Positions 1-7,297 of a stretch of DNA of 8,516 nucleotides are shown piece by piece. The notes beneath the pieces are model-generated. The model was not told where the DNA came from and made no database searches. It worked only from the letters and a program-made list of their open reading frames with translations. This stretch comes from an uncultured Bordetella sp. GTDB taxonomy: Bacteria; Pseudomonadota; Gammaproteobacteria; Burkholderiales; Burkholderiaceae_B. A program made the position numbers and the translations under genes. The DNA is taken from the NCBI GenBank assembly GCA_937881145.1, contig CALGFL010000474.1:1-8516 (forward strand), in the 5' to 3' direction. Every line of letters begins with the position of its first letter. The first letter of the stretch is position 1.

Positions 1-58
1 CTTCGGATTGCTCCGGGGTCCTCAGCTCGTGTATCGATTTTTCCCAGCCCCTTCTCCT

Positions 59-592
59 TTACTGCTGCCCGGCCGAAACCGTGACCAGCGCGGGGCGCAG
101 CGTGCGGTCGGCAATGGCATAGCCCTTTTGCAGCACCTGGACCACGGTATTGGCGGGCTGCTCGGCGGGCACCGAGGAAATGGCTTGATGCTGGTGCGGG
201 TCGAACTTGTCGCCCTGGGCCGGCGCGATTTCCTTGAGCAGGTTGCGCTCGAAGGCATTGGCCAGCTGCTTGAGGGTCATTTCGACGCCTTCGCGCAGGG
301 TTTCGACCGTCTGGTCGGCCTGGGCCAGGGCGGCCTCGAGGCTGTCCTTGACCGGGACCATGCTTTCCGCAAAAGACTCGATGCTGAACTTGCGGGCCTT
401 GCTCACGTCTTCCTGGGCGCGGCGGCGCACGTTCTCGGCTTCGGCCATGGCGCGCAGCACCTGCTCCTGCTGGTTCTGTAACGCGGCCTGGACCGATTCC
501 AGCTCGGCGCGCAGGGTGTTCAGCTCGGTTTGCAGGTCGTCCTCGGGCAGGGGGCCAAGGGTGGGTTCGATCGGCTCTTGGGGTGCCGTCAT
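59..592 (-). CDS. grpE: GrpE, nucleotide exchange factor for DnaK
   Basis: The 177-residue product is a cytoplasmic co-chaperone that releases ADP from DnaK (Hsp70) so that substrate can leave. An acidic N-terminal stretch (residues 1-20) is followed by a heptad-rich helix (about 20-65) typical of the GrpE dimer coiled coil. The C-terminal beta domain carries the family signature: [13 protein letters not shown] at 130-142, then the [11 protein letters not shown] segment at 148-158 and LRPALVTVS near the end. The length is normal for a short proteobacterial GrpE. The ATG is preceded by GGAG eight bases upstream (601-604 on plus), which supports this start. It is the last gene of the minus-strand hrcA-hemH-grpE cluster, 63 bp after hemH, and has its own sigma-32-type promoter (separate entry). 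An AAGGAG motif follows the stop codon directly, but no ATG, GTG or TTG follows it before the window edge; dnaK is the expected neighbour and is not visible. Confidence 0.97.
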   Translation of the reverse strand: MTAPQEPIEPTLGPLPEDDLQTELNTLRAELESVQAALQNQQEQVLRAMAEAENVRRRAQEDVSKARKFSIESFAESMVPVKDSLEAALAQADQTVETLREGVEMTLKQLANAFERNLLKEIAPAQGDKFDPHQHQAISSVPAEQPANTVVQVLQKGYAIADRTLRPALVTVSAGQQ

Positions 593-632
593 GGGCGATT
601 CTCCGGAATTGTTACGAATACCTATTTTGTAG

Positions 633-660
633 ATGTGGGGATCGCTTGCCGGATTTCAAG
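633..660 (-). promoter_or_regulatory. Sigma-32 (heat-shock) promoter for grpE
   Basis: Reading the minus strand, CTTGAAA (plus 654-660) is followed by a 13-base spacer and CCCCACAT (plus 633-640). The E. coli RpoH consensus is CTTGAAA, 11-16 bases, CCCCATNT: the -35 matches 7 of 7 and the -10 matches 6 of 7 informative bases. Transcription would start near 626, giving a leader of about 33 bases before the grpE ATG at 592. The -35 element contains the hemH stop codon TGA, so the promoter is embedded in the end of the preceding gene. That grpE belongs to the RpoH regulon is established in other proteobacteria; that this site is used is inferred. Confidence 0.8.
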
Positions 661-1666
661 AGGTCCGCAGACCCTCTTCCACCAGTCCCGCCAGCCCTTC
701 CAGCCAGGCCGGATCGTCGTTGAGCGTGGGAATGTAGCGGAATTGCCGTCCCCCGGCCGCGAGAAAAGCCTCCCGGCCAAGCTGGTTTATCTCTTCGAGC
801 GTTTCCAGGCAGTCGGCCACGAAACCGGGACAGACGACGTCCAGGGCCGCCACGCCCTCGCCCGGCAGTGCCTGCAGCCGCGGCAGGGTGTAGGGCTCCA
901 GCCAGCGGCCCGCGCCGAAGCGGCTCTGGAACGAAACCTCGACCTGGTTCTCGGCCAGGTCCAGGCGCCGGCGCAGCAGGTCGGCCGTTTCCAGGCAGTG
1001 GCGGTAATAGGGGTCGCCGCGATCGACCACCCGGCGCGGCAGGCCGTGAAAACTCATCAGCAGCTTGTCGGGCCGGCCGTGTTCCTGCCAATAGCGCGAG
1101 ATCAGGCCCGCCTGGGCATCCAGGTAGCCGGGCTGATCGTAAAAAGGGCCGACGAAGTTCAACCGGCCTGCCAGCCCCATGCGCTCGGCCTGGGCCGTCA
1201 CGGCCTCGACCGCCGTGGTCGTGGTGCTGGCGGTGTACTGCGGATACATCGGCACGGTCAGGATGCGCTCGCAACCGCGGGCCTTGAGCTGCGCCAGGGC
1301 CTGCTCGATGGAAGGCCGGCCATAGCGCATGGCCAGCGCCACCTCGACGTCCAGGCCCCGGGCAGCCAGGCGCTGCGCCAGACCCGCGGCTTGGCGGCGG
1401 CTGTAGACCAGCAAGGGCGAGCCCTCGTCCATCCAGATGCCGGCATAGCGCGGCACCAGCCGGGCGGGCCGGTTGCGCAGCACCGCGCCATACAAAATGG
1501 GCAGCCACAGCAGGCGCGGCAACCCGACCACGTACCGGTCGGAAAGAAATTCGGCGAGGTAGTCGCGGATGGCCTGCGCCGTCGGCGCTTCGGGCGTGCC
1601 CAGATTGACGAGCAGCACCCCCGTGCAGCCGCTCGCGGTCCGATGAGATTGTGCGTCGATGTCCAT
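656..1666 (-). CDS. hemH: Ferrochelatase (protoheme ferro-lyase)
   Basis: HemH inserts ferrous iron into protoporphyrin IX, the last step of protoheme synthesis, at the inner face of the membrane. The 336-residue protein opens with the family motif GVLLVNLGTPEAP (16-28). It has the SFHGLP signature with the metal/porphyrin histidine at His207 (205-210), SFQSRFG at 245-251, and PGFVADCLETLEEI at 280-293 holding the conserved glutamate, Glu288. There is no C-terminal iron-sulfur extension like that of animal enzymes, as is usual for proteobacteria. The ATG lies 5 bp after the hrcA stop and has no clear Shine-Dalgarno sequence (AACCAGTAGCCGCC precedes it), so translation is probably coupled to hrcA. 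No other in-frame ATG occurs before residue 79. A heme gene between two chaperone-regulon genes is unexpected by function; see findings. Confidence 0.97.
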   Translation of the reverse strand: MDIDAQSHRTASGCTGVLLVNLGTPEAPTAQAIRDYLAEFLSDRYVVGLPRLLWLPILYGAVLRNRPARLVPRYAGIWMDEGSPLLVYSRRQAAGLAQRLAARGLDVEVALAMRYGRPSIEQALAQLKARGCERILTVPMYPQYTASTTTTAVEAVTAQAERMGLAGRLNFVGPFYDQPGYLDAQAGLISRYWQEHGRPDKLLMSFHGLPRRVVDRGDPYYRHCLETADLLRRRLDLAENQVEVSFQSRFGAGRWLEPYTLPRLQALPGEGVAALDVVCPGFVADCLETLEEINQLGREAFLAAGGRQFRYIPTLNDDPAWLEGLAGLVEEGLRTS

Positions 1667-1671
1667 GGCGG

Positions 1672-2685
1672 CTACTGGTTTTGGCTGAGGGCGTTCGACA
1701 GCAGGCGGGCCGTGATGTCGACGATGGGTATCACCCGCTCATAGGCCATGCGCGTGGGCCCGATCACGCCCAGCGTGCCCACCACCTTGCCGTCCACCCC
1801 ATAAGGCGCGGTGACGATGGAGACGTCTTCCACGGGAATGAGCTGCGAATCGCCGCCGATGTAGATCTGCACGCCCTGTGCGCGGCTGGACATGTCCAAA
1901 AGCTGCAGCAGATCGGTCTTTTTCTCGAACAGCGAGAACATCTTGCGCAGGCGGTCCATGTCGGAGGCGATGTCGGTCACTTCGAGCAGCTTGCGCTCGC
2001 CCGAGATCACCATGGCGTCGCCGTCGTCGGCCGCCTCGGCGCCGGCCTCGACGGCGGCCTCCATGAGCTTGGAAATGTCTTCGCGCAACTGGGCCAGCTC
2101 GGTCGACAGGGTGCGCCGTACCATGTTGAAGGACTTGCCCGAGAAATGCATGTTGAAGAAGTTGCCCGCCTCGATCAGGTCGGCCTCGCTGTAATCGCGC
2201 TGCATGGCCAGGATGCGGTTCTGCACGTCGCCGTCGGGCGTGACGATGATGAGCAGCACCCGCCGGTCGGAAAGGCGTATGAATTCGATCTGGCGAAACA
2301 CCTGCGAACGCTTGGGCGTGAGCACCACCCCGGCGAACTGCGTCAGGTTGGACAGCAGCGCCGCGGCCGCGTTGACCGCCCGGGCCGGCTCGGACATGGG
2401 CAGCATGTCGGCCACGCCCTGCCCGTAGCCGGGTTCGTGCTGATAGGCGCGCACGGCCAGCAAGGTGTCGACGAACATGCGGTAGCCCCTGGGCGTGGGG
2501 ACGCGGCCGGCCGACGTGTGCGGGCTGTGGATCAGCCCCTGGTCTTCGAGGTCGGCCATGACATTGCGAATCGTGGCCGGCGACAGGTCGAACACCTTGG
2601 AGAGCGTGCGCGAGCCCACCGGTTGCCCGTCGGCAATGTAGCGTTCGATAAGAGCTTTCAGCAGTGCGCTTGCGCGATCATCCAT
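1672..2685 (-). CDS. hrcA: HrcA, heat-inducible transcription repressor
   Basis: HrcA represses heat-shock operons by binding the CIRCE inverted repeat, and needs GroEL for activity. The 337-residue protein has an N-terminal winged helix (about 1-75) with the recognition segment [13 protein letters not shown] at 35-47 and [12 protein letters not shown] at 58-69. The central GAF-like/dimerisation region follows, and the C-terminus has [15 protein letters not shown] (309-323), diagnostic for the family. The MDDRA start fits the winged-helix N-terminus. Upstream there is only a weak AGAG as ribosome binding site, and a TAAAAT box lies 6 bases before the ATG. I see no CIRCE element (TTAGCACTC-N9-GAGTGCTAA) in front of this gene or of grpE, so its targets, probably groESL, lie elsewhere. 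It is first in the minus-strand cluster with hemH and grpE and is divergent from nadK. Confidence 0.97.
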   Translation of the reverse strand: MDDRASALLKALIERYIADGQPVGSRTLSKVFDLSPATIRNVMADLEDQGLIHSPHTSAGRVPTPRGYRMFVDTLLAVRAYQHEPGYGQGVADMLPMSEPARAVNAAAALLSNLTQFAGVVLTPKRSQVFRQIEFIRLSDRRVLLIIVTPDGDVQNRILAMQRDYSEADLIEAGNFFNMHFSGKSFNMVRRTLSTELAQLREDISKLMEAAVEAGAEAADDGDAMVISGERKLLEVTDIASDMDRLRKMFSLFEKKTDLLQLLDMSSRAQGVQIYIGGDSQLIPVEDVSIVTAPYGVDGKVVGTLGVIGPTRMAYERVIPIVDITARLLSNALSQNQ

Positions 2686-2691
2686 ATCTCT

Positions 2692-2697
2692 ATTTTA
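2692..2697 (-). promoter_or_regulatory. Possible -10 box for hrcA
   Basis: On the minus strand TAAAAT matches the sigma-70 -10 consensus at five of six bases. Only six bases separate it from the hrcA ATG, so a transcript from it would start at or next to the start codon. No good -35 hexamer lies 16-18 bases upstream. It is a weak candidate; the true hrcA promoter could lie further into the 120-bp divergent region, where TATTAT is a second AT-rich option. Confidence 0.25.
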
Positions 2698-2732
2698 GGG
2701 AATGTTTGCCGACGGCGGTCTTTTTTATCCCT

Positions 2733-2759
2733 TTGCGCCTCGGACCGCGCCCCTATAAT
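2733..2759 (+). promoter_or_regulatory. Sigma-70-type promoter for nadK-recN
   Basis: TATAAT (2754-2759) is a perfect -10 hexamer in the 120-bp hrcA/nadK divergent region. The best -35 is only partial: TTGCGC at 2733-2738, 15 bases upstream, matching the first three bases of TTGACA. Transcription would begin near 2766 and leave a leader of about 40 bases before the nadK ATG. The four C bases running into the box (CCCCTATAAT) slightly resemble a heat-shock -10, but no CTTGAA -35 is present, so a housekeeping promoter is the better reading. Confidence 0.5.
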
Positions 2760-2805
2760 CGCCTCATCGGCATCATCGACGGAATAATAAAAGGCTCGGA
2801 ACACG

Positions 2806-3714
2806 ATGCACTTTCCCACCATCGCCCTGATCGGCAGGTACCAGGACAGCGGCCTGGACGGCCCGTTGCGCGCGCTGGCGTCGATGCTGACCCAGGCGGG
2901 CCGCAAAGTGCTGATCGAAACCGAAACGGCCCGCAACACCCAGGTGGGCGAATACCCGCTGGCCAGCCTCGAAGAAATCGGCAGGACGGCCTCGCTGGCC
3001 GTGGTCATGGGCGGCGACGGCACCGTGCTGGGCGTGGCCCGGCACCTGGCGCCCTACAGTGCGCCCATCGTGGGCATCAACCACGGCCACCTGGGCTTCA
3101 TCACCGACATCGCCCTGCCCGAAGCGCACACCGCGCTGGCCCAGATGCTGCACGGCAACTACCGCATCGAAGAGCGCATGCTACTCACCGGCAGCATCTG
3201 GCGCGGCAGCCAGAAGATGTTCTCCGCCACGGCCCTGAACGACGTGGTCATCAACCGCGCCGGCCGCGGCGGCATGATCGAAGTGCACGTCGAGCACAAC
3301 GACATCTTCATGTATTCCCAACGCGCCGACGGCCTCATCATCACCACGCCCACCGGCTCAAGCGCCTATTCCCTCTCGGCCGGCGGCCCGCTGCTGCATC
3401 CCGGCCTGGACGCCGTGGCCCTGGTGCCCGTGGCCCCGCAAACCCTGTCCAACCGCCCCATCATCATTCCCGGCGACGGCACGCTCAAGCTCACGCTCAC
3501 CGGCGTCGGCCGCGGCCAGACGGGCGCCAACGTGCACTTCGACATGCAATCCTGGTCCGATCTGCAACTGGGCGATTGCATTCAGGTGCAGCGCGCGCCG
3601 TGGAATATCCGCTTCGTCCACCCCCAGGGCTACAGCTATTACTCCACCTTGCGCCGCAAGCTGAACTGGAATCTGATGCCGCAGAACGGCGAGCCCAACG
3701 CCAAGGCCGGGTAA
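2806..3714 (+). CDS. nadK: NAD kinase
   Basis: This cytoplasmic enzyme phosphorylates NAD to NADP and so sets the NADPH pool. The 302-residue protein has the catalytic GGDGT motif at 69-73 (Asp71), the INHGHLGF segment at 91-98, ALNDVV at 143-148, and the NAD-binding glycine-rich TPTGSSAYSLSAGGP at 181-195. The SQRADGL stretch places an arginine at 173, equivalent to Arg175 of E. coli NadK, a position linked in the literature to preference for ATP over polyphosphate; this assignment is by my own alignment from memory. The ATG follows a CGGA five bases upstream and an AAAAGG eleven bases upstream. It is divergent from hrcA and 8 bp from recN, the same grpE/hrcA-nadK-recN neighbourhood idea as in E. 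coli. Confidence 0.97.
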   Translation: MHFPTIALIGRYQDSGLDGPLRALASMLTQAGRKVLIETETARNTQVGEYPLASLEEIGRTASLAVVMGGDGTVLGVARHLAPYSAPIVGINHGHLGFITDIALPEAHTALAQMLHGNYRIEERMLLTGSIWRGSQKMFSATALNDVVINRAGRGGMIEVHVEHNDIFMYSQRADGLIITTPTGSSAYSLSAGGPLLHPGLDAVALVPVAPQTLSNRPIIIPGDGTLKLTLTGVGRGQTGANVHFDMQSWSDLQLGDCIQVQRAPWNIRFVHPQGYSYYSTLRRKLNWNLMPQNGEPNAKAG

Positions 3715-3722
3715 CCATCACC

Positions 3723-5372
3723 ATGCTGCGCACGCTGCATATCCGCGATTTCGTCATCGTCGAACAGGCCGAGATCCATTTCGACGCGGGCTTCACCGTC
3801 TTCTCAGGCGAAACCGGCGCCGGCAAATCCATTCTCATCGACGCCCTGGCGCTGGCGCTGGGCGAGCGCGGCGACGCCAGCGTACTGCGCGAAGGCGCCG
3901 AACGCGCCGACATCACCGCACTGTTCGACACGCCCGAGGCGCTCGCGGGCTGGCTGGCTGAACGCGAACTCGACGCCGGACCGGAACTGGCCCTGCGCCG
4001 CGTCGTCGACGCCCAGGGCCGCAGCCGCGCCTATCTCAACGGCAACCCGGTCACGGTGGCGCTGCTGCGCGAGCTGGGCGAGAACCTGGTCGACATCCAC
4101 GGCCAGCACGCCCATCAAAGCCTGATGCGGCCCGATGCCCAGCGCGATCTGCTCGATGCCCACGGCGGACACGCCGCGCTGCGCCAGTCCGTGGCGCAGG
4201 CCTGGAAGCACTGGCGCGGCCTCGCCAGACAGCTCGATGCCGCCGAACACGATGCCGGCGCCCTGGCCGCCGAACGCGAGCGCCTGCAATGGCAGGCCGA
4301 CCAGCTCGACAACCTCAATCTGGCGCCGGGCGAATGGGACACGCTGCAGACCGAGCAGGCCCGCCTGGCCCACGCCCAGTCGCTGCGCGAAGGCGCTACG
4401 CAGATCCTCGACGCGCTGGACGGCGACGAAGGCTCGGCCCGGCAGCGCGTCGGCCTGGCCATGCACCAGATCCAGCAGATGCTGCGCCACGATCCCAGCC
4501 TCAAGAGCCTGGGCGAAGCGCTCGAGTCGGCCGCCATCGCCATCGACGAAGCCGTGTCCGACATGAACAGCTATGTCGATCGGGTCGAGCTCGATCCGCA
4601 ACGCCTGGCCGAAGTCGAAGCGCGCATGGGCGCCGCTTTCGAGCTTTCCCGCAAATTCAGGGTCGAGCCCGGCGACCTGCCCGCGCTGCGCGACGATCTG
4701 CACGGCCGCCTGGCCGAAATGCAGGCCGCGGCCGATATCGACGCGCTGCGCAAGCTGGTCGAAGCCGCTCGGGCCCAATACGCCGAAGCGGCCGATGCGC
4801 TGTCGGCCGCGCGCCGCAAAGTGGCCAAAGACCTGGGCAAGCAGGTCAGCCAGGCCATGCAGACGCTATCCATGAAGGGAGGCGCTTTCGAAGTTGCCCT
4901 GCTCGAAGGCGCCCCGTCGGCGCTAGGCAGCGAAACCGTCGAATTCCGCGTGGCCGGCCATGCCGGCGCCACGCCGCGGCCGCTGGCCAAAGTGGCCTCG
5001 GGCGGCGAACTGTCGCGCATCTCCCTGGCGCTGTCGGTCATGGCGAGCCGGGCGGCGCGCGTCCCCACGCTGATCTTCGACGAAGTGGACAGCGGCGTGG
5101 GCGGCGCGGTGGCGGAGGTCGTGGGCAAACTGCTGCGCGAACTGGGCGAGCGCCATCAGGTGCTGTGCGTGACGCACCTGCCCCAGGTGGCCGCCTGCGG
5201 CAACGCGCACTATCAGGTCAGCAAGACGGAAAGCCGCGGCAAGACGCGCTCTGGCATCGAACTGCTGACGCCGCAATCGCGTGTCGAGGAACTGGCGCGC
5301 ATGCTGGGCGGCATCAAGATCACCGAGACCACGCGCAACCATGCCAGGGAGATGCTCGGCATCGAGGCTTGA
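3723..5372 (+). CDS. recN: RecN, SMC-like DNA double-strand break repair ATPase
   Basis: RecN helps hold and process broken DNA ends for RecA-dependent repair. The 549-residue protein has the expected SMC-like layout: N-terminal Walker A GETGAGKS at 29-36, a long heptad-rich middle with two coiled-coil arms, then the ABC signature SGGELSR at 426-432, Walker B with LIFDEVDSG at 450-458 (Asp453, Glu454) and the H-loop histidine His485 in VTHLPQ. Length is normal (E. coli about 553). The frame is open well upstream, back through nadK to 2664, but the sequence before the ATG at 3723 is only another-frame reading of nadK, and MLRTLHIRDFVI is the typical RecN N-terminus. The start is 8 bp after the nadK stop with only a weak AAGG in front, so coupling to nadK is likely. 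No LexA box (CTG-N10-CAG) is visible just upstream. Confidence 0.96.
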   Translation: MLRTLHIRDFVIVEQAEIHFDAGFTVFSGETGAGKSILIDALALALGERGDASVLREGAERADITALFDTPEALAGWLAERELDAGPELALRRVVDAQGRSRAYLNGNPVTVALLRELGENLVDIHGQHAHQSLMRPDAQRDLLDAHGGHAALRQSVAQAWKHWRGLARQLDAAEHDAGALAAERERLQWQADQLDNLNLAPGEWDTLQTEQARLAHAQSLREGATQILDALDGDEGSARQRVGLAMHQIQQMLRHDPSLKSLGEALESAAIAIDEAVSDMNSYVDRVELDPQRLAEVEARMGAAFELSRKFRVEPGDLPALRDDLHGRLAEMQAAADIDALRKLVEAARAQYAEAADALSAARRKVAKDLGKQVSQAMQTLSMKGGAFEVALLEGAPSALGSETVEFRVAGHAGATPRPLAKVASGGELSRISLALSVMASRAARVPTLIFDEVDSGVGGAVAEVVGKLLRELGERHQVLCVTHLPQVAACGNAHYQVSKTESRGKTRSGIELLTPQSRVEELARMLGGIKITETTRNHAREMLGIEA

Positions 5373-5403
5373 GTTCTTCAGCCCCGAAAACCAGAGCTCT
5401 TGA

Positions 5404-5823
5404 TCAGCGGCGCTTCTGGCAGTTGCTGCAAATGCCGTAAAGCACCATGGCGTGGCTTTCCAGGATGAAGCCGTGGTCCTTGGCGACCTTGTGCTGGCGC
5501 TTTTCGATGTCGGTATCGGTGAACTCGGTCACCGAGCCGCAGTTGGTGCAGATCATGTGATCGTGGTGGTCGCCGTCGTTCAGTTCGAACACGGCCTTGC
5601 CGGTGTCGAACTGGCTACGCGACAGGATCCCGGCCTGCTCGAACTGCGTCAGCACGCGATAGACCGTGGCCAGGCCGATTTCGACGCTCTCGCCGATGAG
5701 CGCGCGATAGACGTCCTCGGCGCTCAGGTGCCTTTGATCCGATTTGCGGAAAATATCCAGGATCTTCAGACGCGGGAAAGTGGCCTTCAGGCCCATGTTC
5801 TTCAAGTCGCTCTGGTCGCTCAT
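5404..5823 (-). CDS. fur: Fur, ferric uptake regulator
   Basis: Fur is an iron(II)-dependent dimeric repressor of iron-uptake genes. The 139-residue protein has an N-terminal winged helix (about 1-82) with the DNA-contacting [12 protein letters not shown] at 51-62. The dimerisation domain has the HHDHMIC metal motif at 86-92, the CXXC pair Cys92/Cys95, and a second pair Cys132/Cys135 near the C-terminus, as in zinc-structured Fur of E. coli. This set, with its GDHHDH run, separates it from Zur and PerR, although metal preference cannot be proven by sequence alone. The ATG is preceded by GGTGATCACGAA, a modest ribosome binding site within the palindrome GTGATCAC (5827-5834). It converges on recN, with 31 bp between stops, and diverges from bamE, a common arrangement in beta-proteobacteria. 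Confidence 0.97.
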   Translation of the reverse strand: MSDQSDLKNMGLKATFPRLKILDIFRKSDQRHLSAEDVYRALIGESVEIGLATVYRVLTQFEQAGILSRSQFDTGKAVFELNDGDHHDHMICTNCGSVTEFTDTDIEKRQHKVAKDHGFILESHAMVLYGICSNCQKRR

Positions 5824-5901
5824 TTCGTGATCACCCGCGTCGGCCCGCGAGGCATGCTGCGTCCGGTCAAGAGGCTCCGGGTGCAGATATCTCGCTTAAA
5901 C

Positions 5902-5920
5902 CTTTATGATAACGGTTTTG
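5902..5920. promoter_or_regulatory. AT-rich bidirectional core between fur and bamE; weak Fur-box candidate
   Basis: The 137-bp fur/bamE divergent region is GC-rich except here. TTATGATAA (5904-5912) is symmetric around its central G and reads as a five-of-six -10 box on each strand: TATGAT (5905-5910) toward bamE and TATCAT toward fur. No convincing -35 is found for either direction; TGCAGA at 5882-5887 is the best for bamE. Aligned to the classical 19-base Fur box, 5902-5920 matches 11 positions, the low end of known sites. Fur autoregulation is therefore possible but unproven. The rest of the region shows nothing distinct. Confidence 0.35.
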
Positions 5921-5960
5921 CCTGTTCCACCATCACTTCTTTACAGGGTCGCCAGCGTTC

Positions 5961-6485
5961 ATGAATGCTCGCCAGTATTGCTCTCCCGCCAACATCGCCT
6001 CGCCGGCCCGCGGCCGCGCGCTGCGCTATGCCCGCGCCGGTCTGGTCGCCTTCTCGCTGGCGCTTGCTTTGGCCGGCTGCAGTTCGGACAAATGGGGCTT
6101 CCCTTATCGGCCCAGCGTCCAGCAGGGCAACTGGGTGACGCATGAACAGGTCGCCCAGCTCAAGCAGGGCATGACCCGCGACCAGGTGCGCTTCGTGCTG
6201 GGCAGCCCCACGCTGACCGACGTGCTGCACGCCGACAGGTGGGACTACGTCTACTACTACAAGCCCGGCAGCGGCGCCCCGGAAGAGCGCAAATTCACCG
6301 TCTGGTTCAAGGACGGCGTCCTGGATCGCTGGGAAGGCGACAAACAGCCCGACAAGCAACCCTTCCAGCTCAACAAGAAACAGGCTGACGAGGCCGTTCA
6401 GCGCGCCAAGGATTACGCCAACGAACCGCCCCGCCCCGGCCAGTCCGGCCGCGGCAACGGCACCGTGTCGGCTCCCCTCGAATAA
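5961..6485 (+). CDS. bamE: BamE (SmpA/OmlA) outer-membrane assembly lipoprotein
   Basis: BamE is a small lipoprotein of the BAM complex, which folds beta-barrel proteins into the outer membrane. The 174-residue precursor has an arginine-rich n-region, a hydrophobic stretch GLVAFSLALALAG (27-39) and a lipobox LAGC with the lipidated Cys40. Serine, not aspartate, at +2 predicts outer-membrane sorting. The SmpA/OmlA fold follows: YRPSVQQGNWVT (49-60), LKQGMTRDQVRFVLGSP (67-83), WDYVYYYKPG (94-103) and FTVWFKDGVLDRWEG (112-126). A polar tail of about 45 residues follows the domain. The n-region before the hydrophobic core is unusually long (26 residues), yet no ATG, GTG or TTG occurs in frame between codon 1 and the lipobox, so this start stands. 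AGGG 12 bases upstream is a poor ribosome binding site. dapB starts 18 bp downstream, so the two are likely cotranscribed. Confidence 0.94.
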   Translation: MNARQYCSPANIASPARGRALRYARAGLVAFSLALALAGCSSDKWGFPYRPSVQQGNWVTHEQVAQLKQGMTRDQVRFVLGSPTLTDVLHADRWDYVYYYKPGSGAPEERKFTVWFKDGVLDRWEGDKQPDKQPFQLNKKQADEAVQRAKDYANEPPRPGQSGRGNGTVSAPLE

Positions 6486-6503
6486 GTTTTTCCCGGAACC
6501 TCT

Positions 6504-7292
6504 ATGCGTATCGCCATTGCCGGCGCGCGCGGCCGCATGGGCCGCATGCTGATCGAAGCCGTCCTCGAATCCTCGGACATGCAGCTGGCCGTGGCGCTGG
6601 ACCGCAAGGGTTCGTCCGCCCTGGGGCAGGACGCCGGCGCCTTCCTGGGCCGCACAACGGGCGTGCTTCTCACCGACGACCCCGACGCACTGGCCCAGGC
6701 CGACTGCCTGATCGATTTCACCCGCCCGGAGCCCTCGCTCGCGCATCTGCAAGCCTGCGCCCGCCATGGTGTCAAAGTCGTGCTGGGCACCACGGGTTTC
6801 GATGCGGCCGGCCATGCCGCCATCGAGGCGGCCTCCAATCAGACGGCCATCGTTTTCGCGCCCAATATGAGCGTGGGCGTCAATGCCACGCTCAAGCTGC
6901 TGGACCTGGCGGCCCGCCTGCTCGATTCAGGCTATGACGTCGAAGTGTTCGAAGCCCACCACCGCAACAAAGTCGACGCGCCCTCGGGCACGGCACTCAT
7001 CATGGGCGAAACCGTGGCCAAGGCTTGGGGCAAGACCCTGCCCGAAGTCGCAACCTGGGCGCGTCCCGGCGAACCAGGCGTGCGCGAAACCGGCAGGATC
7101 GGTTTTTCCTCGGTGCGCGGGGGCGACATCGTGGGCGAGCACACCGTGCATTTCTGCGGCACCGGCGAACGCATCGAAATCACGCATCGTTCCAGCAGCC
7201 GCGCAACCTATGCGCAGGGTTCGCTGCGCGCCGCGCGCTTCCTGGCAAACAGGCAGACCGGGCTGTACAGCATGCAGGACGTGCTGAACTAA
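6504..7292 (+). CDS. dapB: 4-hydroxy-tetrahydrodipicolinate reductase
   Basis: DapB reduces 4-hydroxy-tetrahydrodipicolinate to tetrahydrodipicolinate with NAD(P)H, in the diaminopimelate/lysine pathway that feeds peptidoglycan. The 262-residue protein has an N-terminal Rossmann fold with GARGRMGR at 7-14, the LGTTGF motif at 94-99, and [10 protein letters not shown] at 118-127. The substrate domain carries [16 protein letters not shown] at 150-165, with the catalytic pair His152 and Lys156 (E. coli His159/Lys163). The C-terminus ends GLYSMQDVL as usual. Length is close to E. coli (273). The ATG has GGA six bases upstream (6495-6497). It is second in the bamE-dapB pair and converges on murB with 5 bp between stop codons. 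Confidence 0.97.
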   Translation: MRIAIAGARGRMGRMLIEAVLESSDMQLAVALDRKGSSALGQDAGAFLGRTTGVLLTDDPDALAQADCLIDFTRPEPSLAHLQACARHGVKVVLGTTGFDAAGHAAIEAASNQTAIVFAPNMSVGVNATLKLLDLAARLLDSGYDVEVFEAHHRNKVDAPSGTALIMGETVAKAWGKTLPEVATWARPGEPGVRETGRIGFSSVRGGDIVGEHTVHFCGTGERIEITHRSSSRATYAQGSLRAARFLANRQTGLYSMQDVLN

Positions 7293-7297
7293 AAGCT

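Noticed and set aside
593..655. Possible CIRCE operator upstream of grpE, expected because hrcA is nearby.
   Set aside because: No TTAGCACTC or GAGTGCTAA half-site is present here or in the hrcA upstream region; a sigma-32 promoter is seen instead.
2711..2726. GC-rich stretch followed by six T residues, terminator-like.
   Set aside because: The preceding GCCGACGGC can form only a stem with an impossible one-base loop, and no gene on the plus strand ends before it.
2664..3722. Open reading frame continuing upstream of recN through nadK, suggesting a 902-residue fusion.
   Set aside because: The extra 353 codons are an alternate-frame reading of nadK, rich in R, P, H and A with no domain; RecN length and N-terminal motif fit ATG 3723.
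5391..5419. CCAGA...TCTGG inverted repeat at the recN/fur junction as a terminator.
   Set aside because: A five-base stem with a 19-base loop and no T run is too weak and lies partly in the fur coding sequence.
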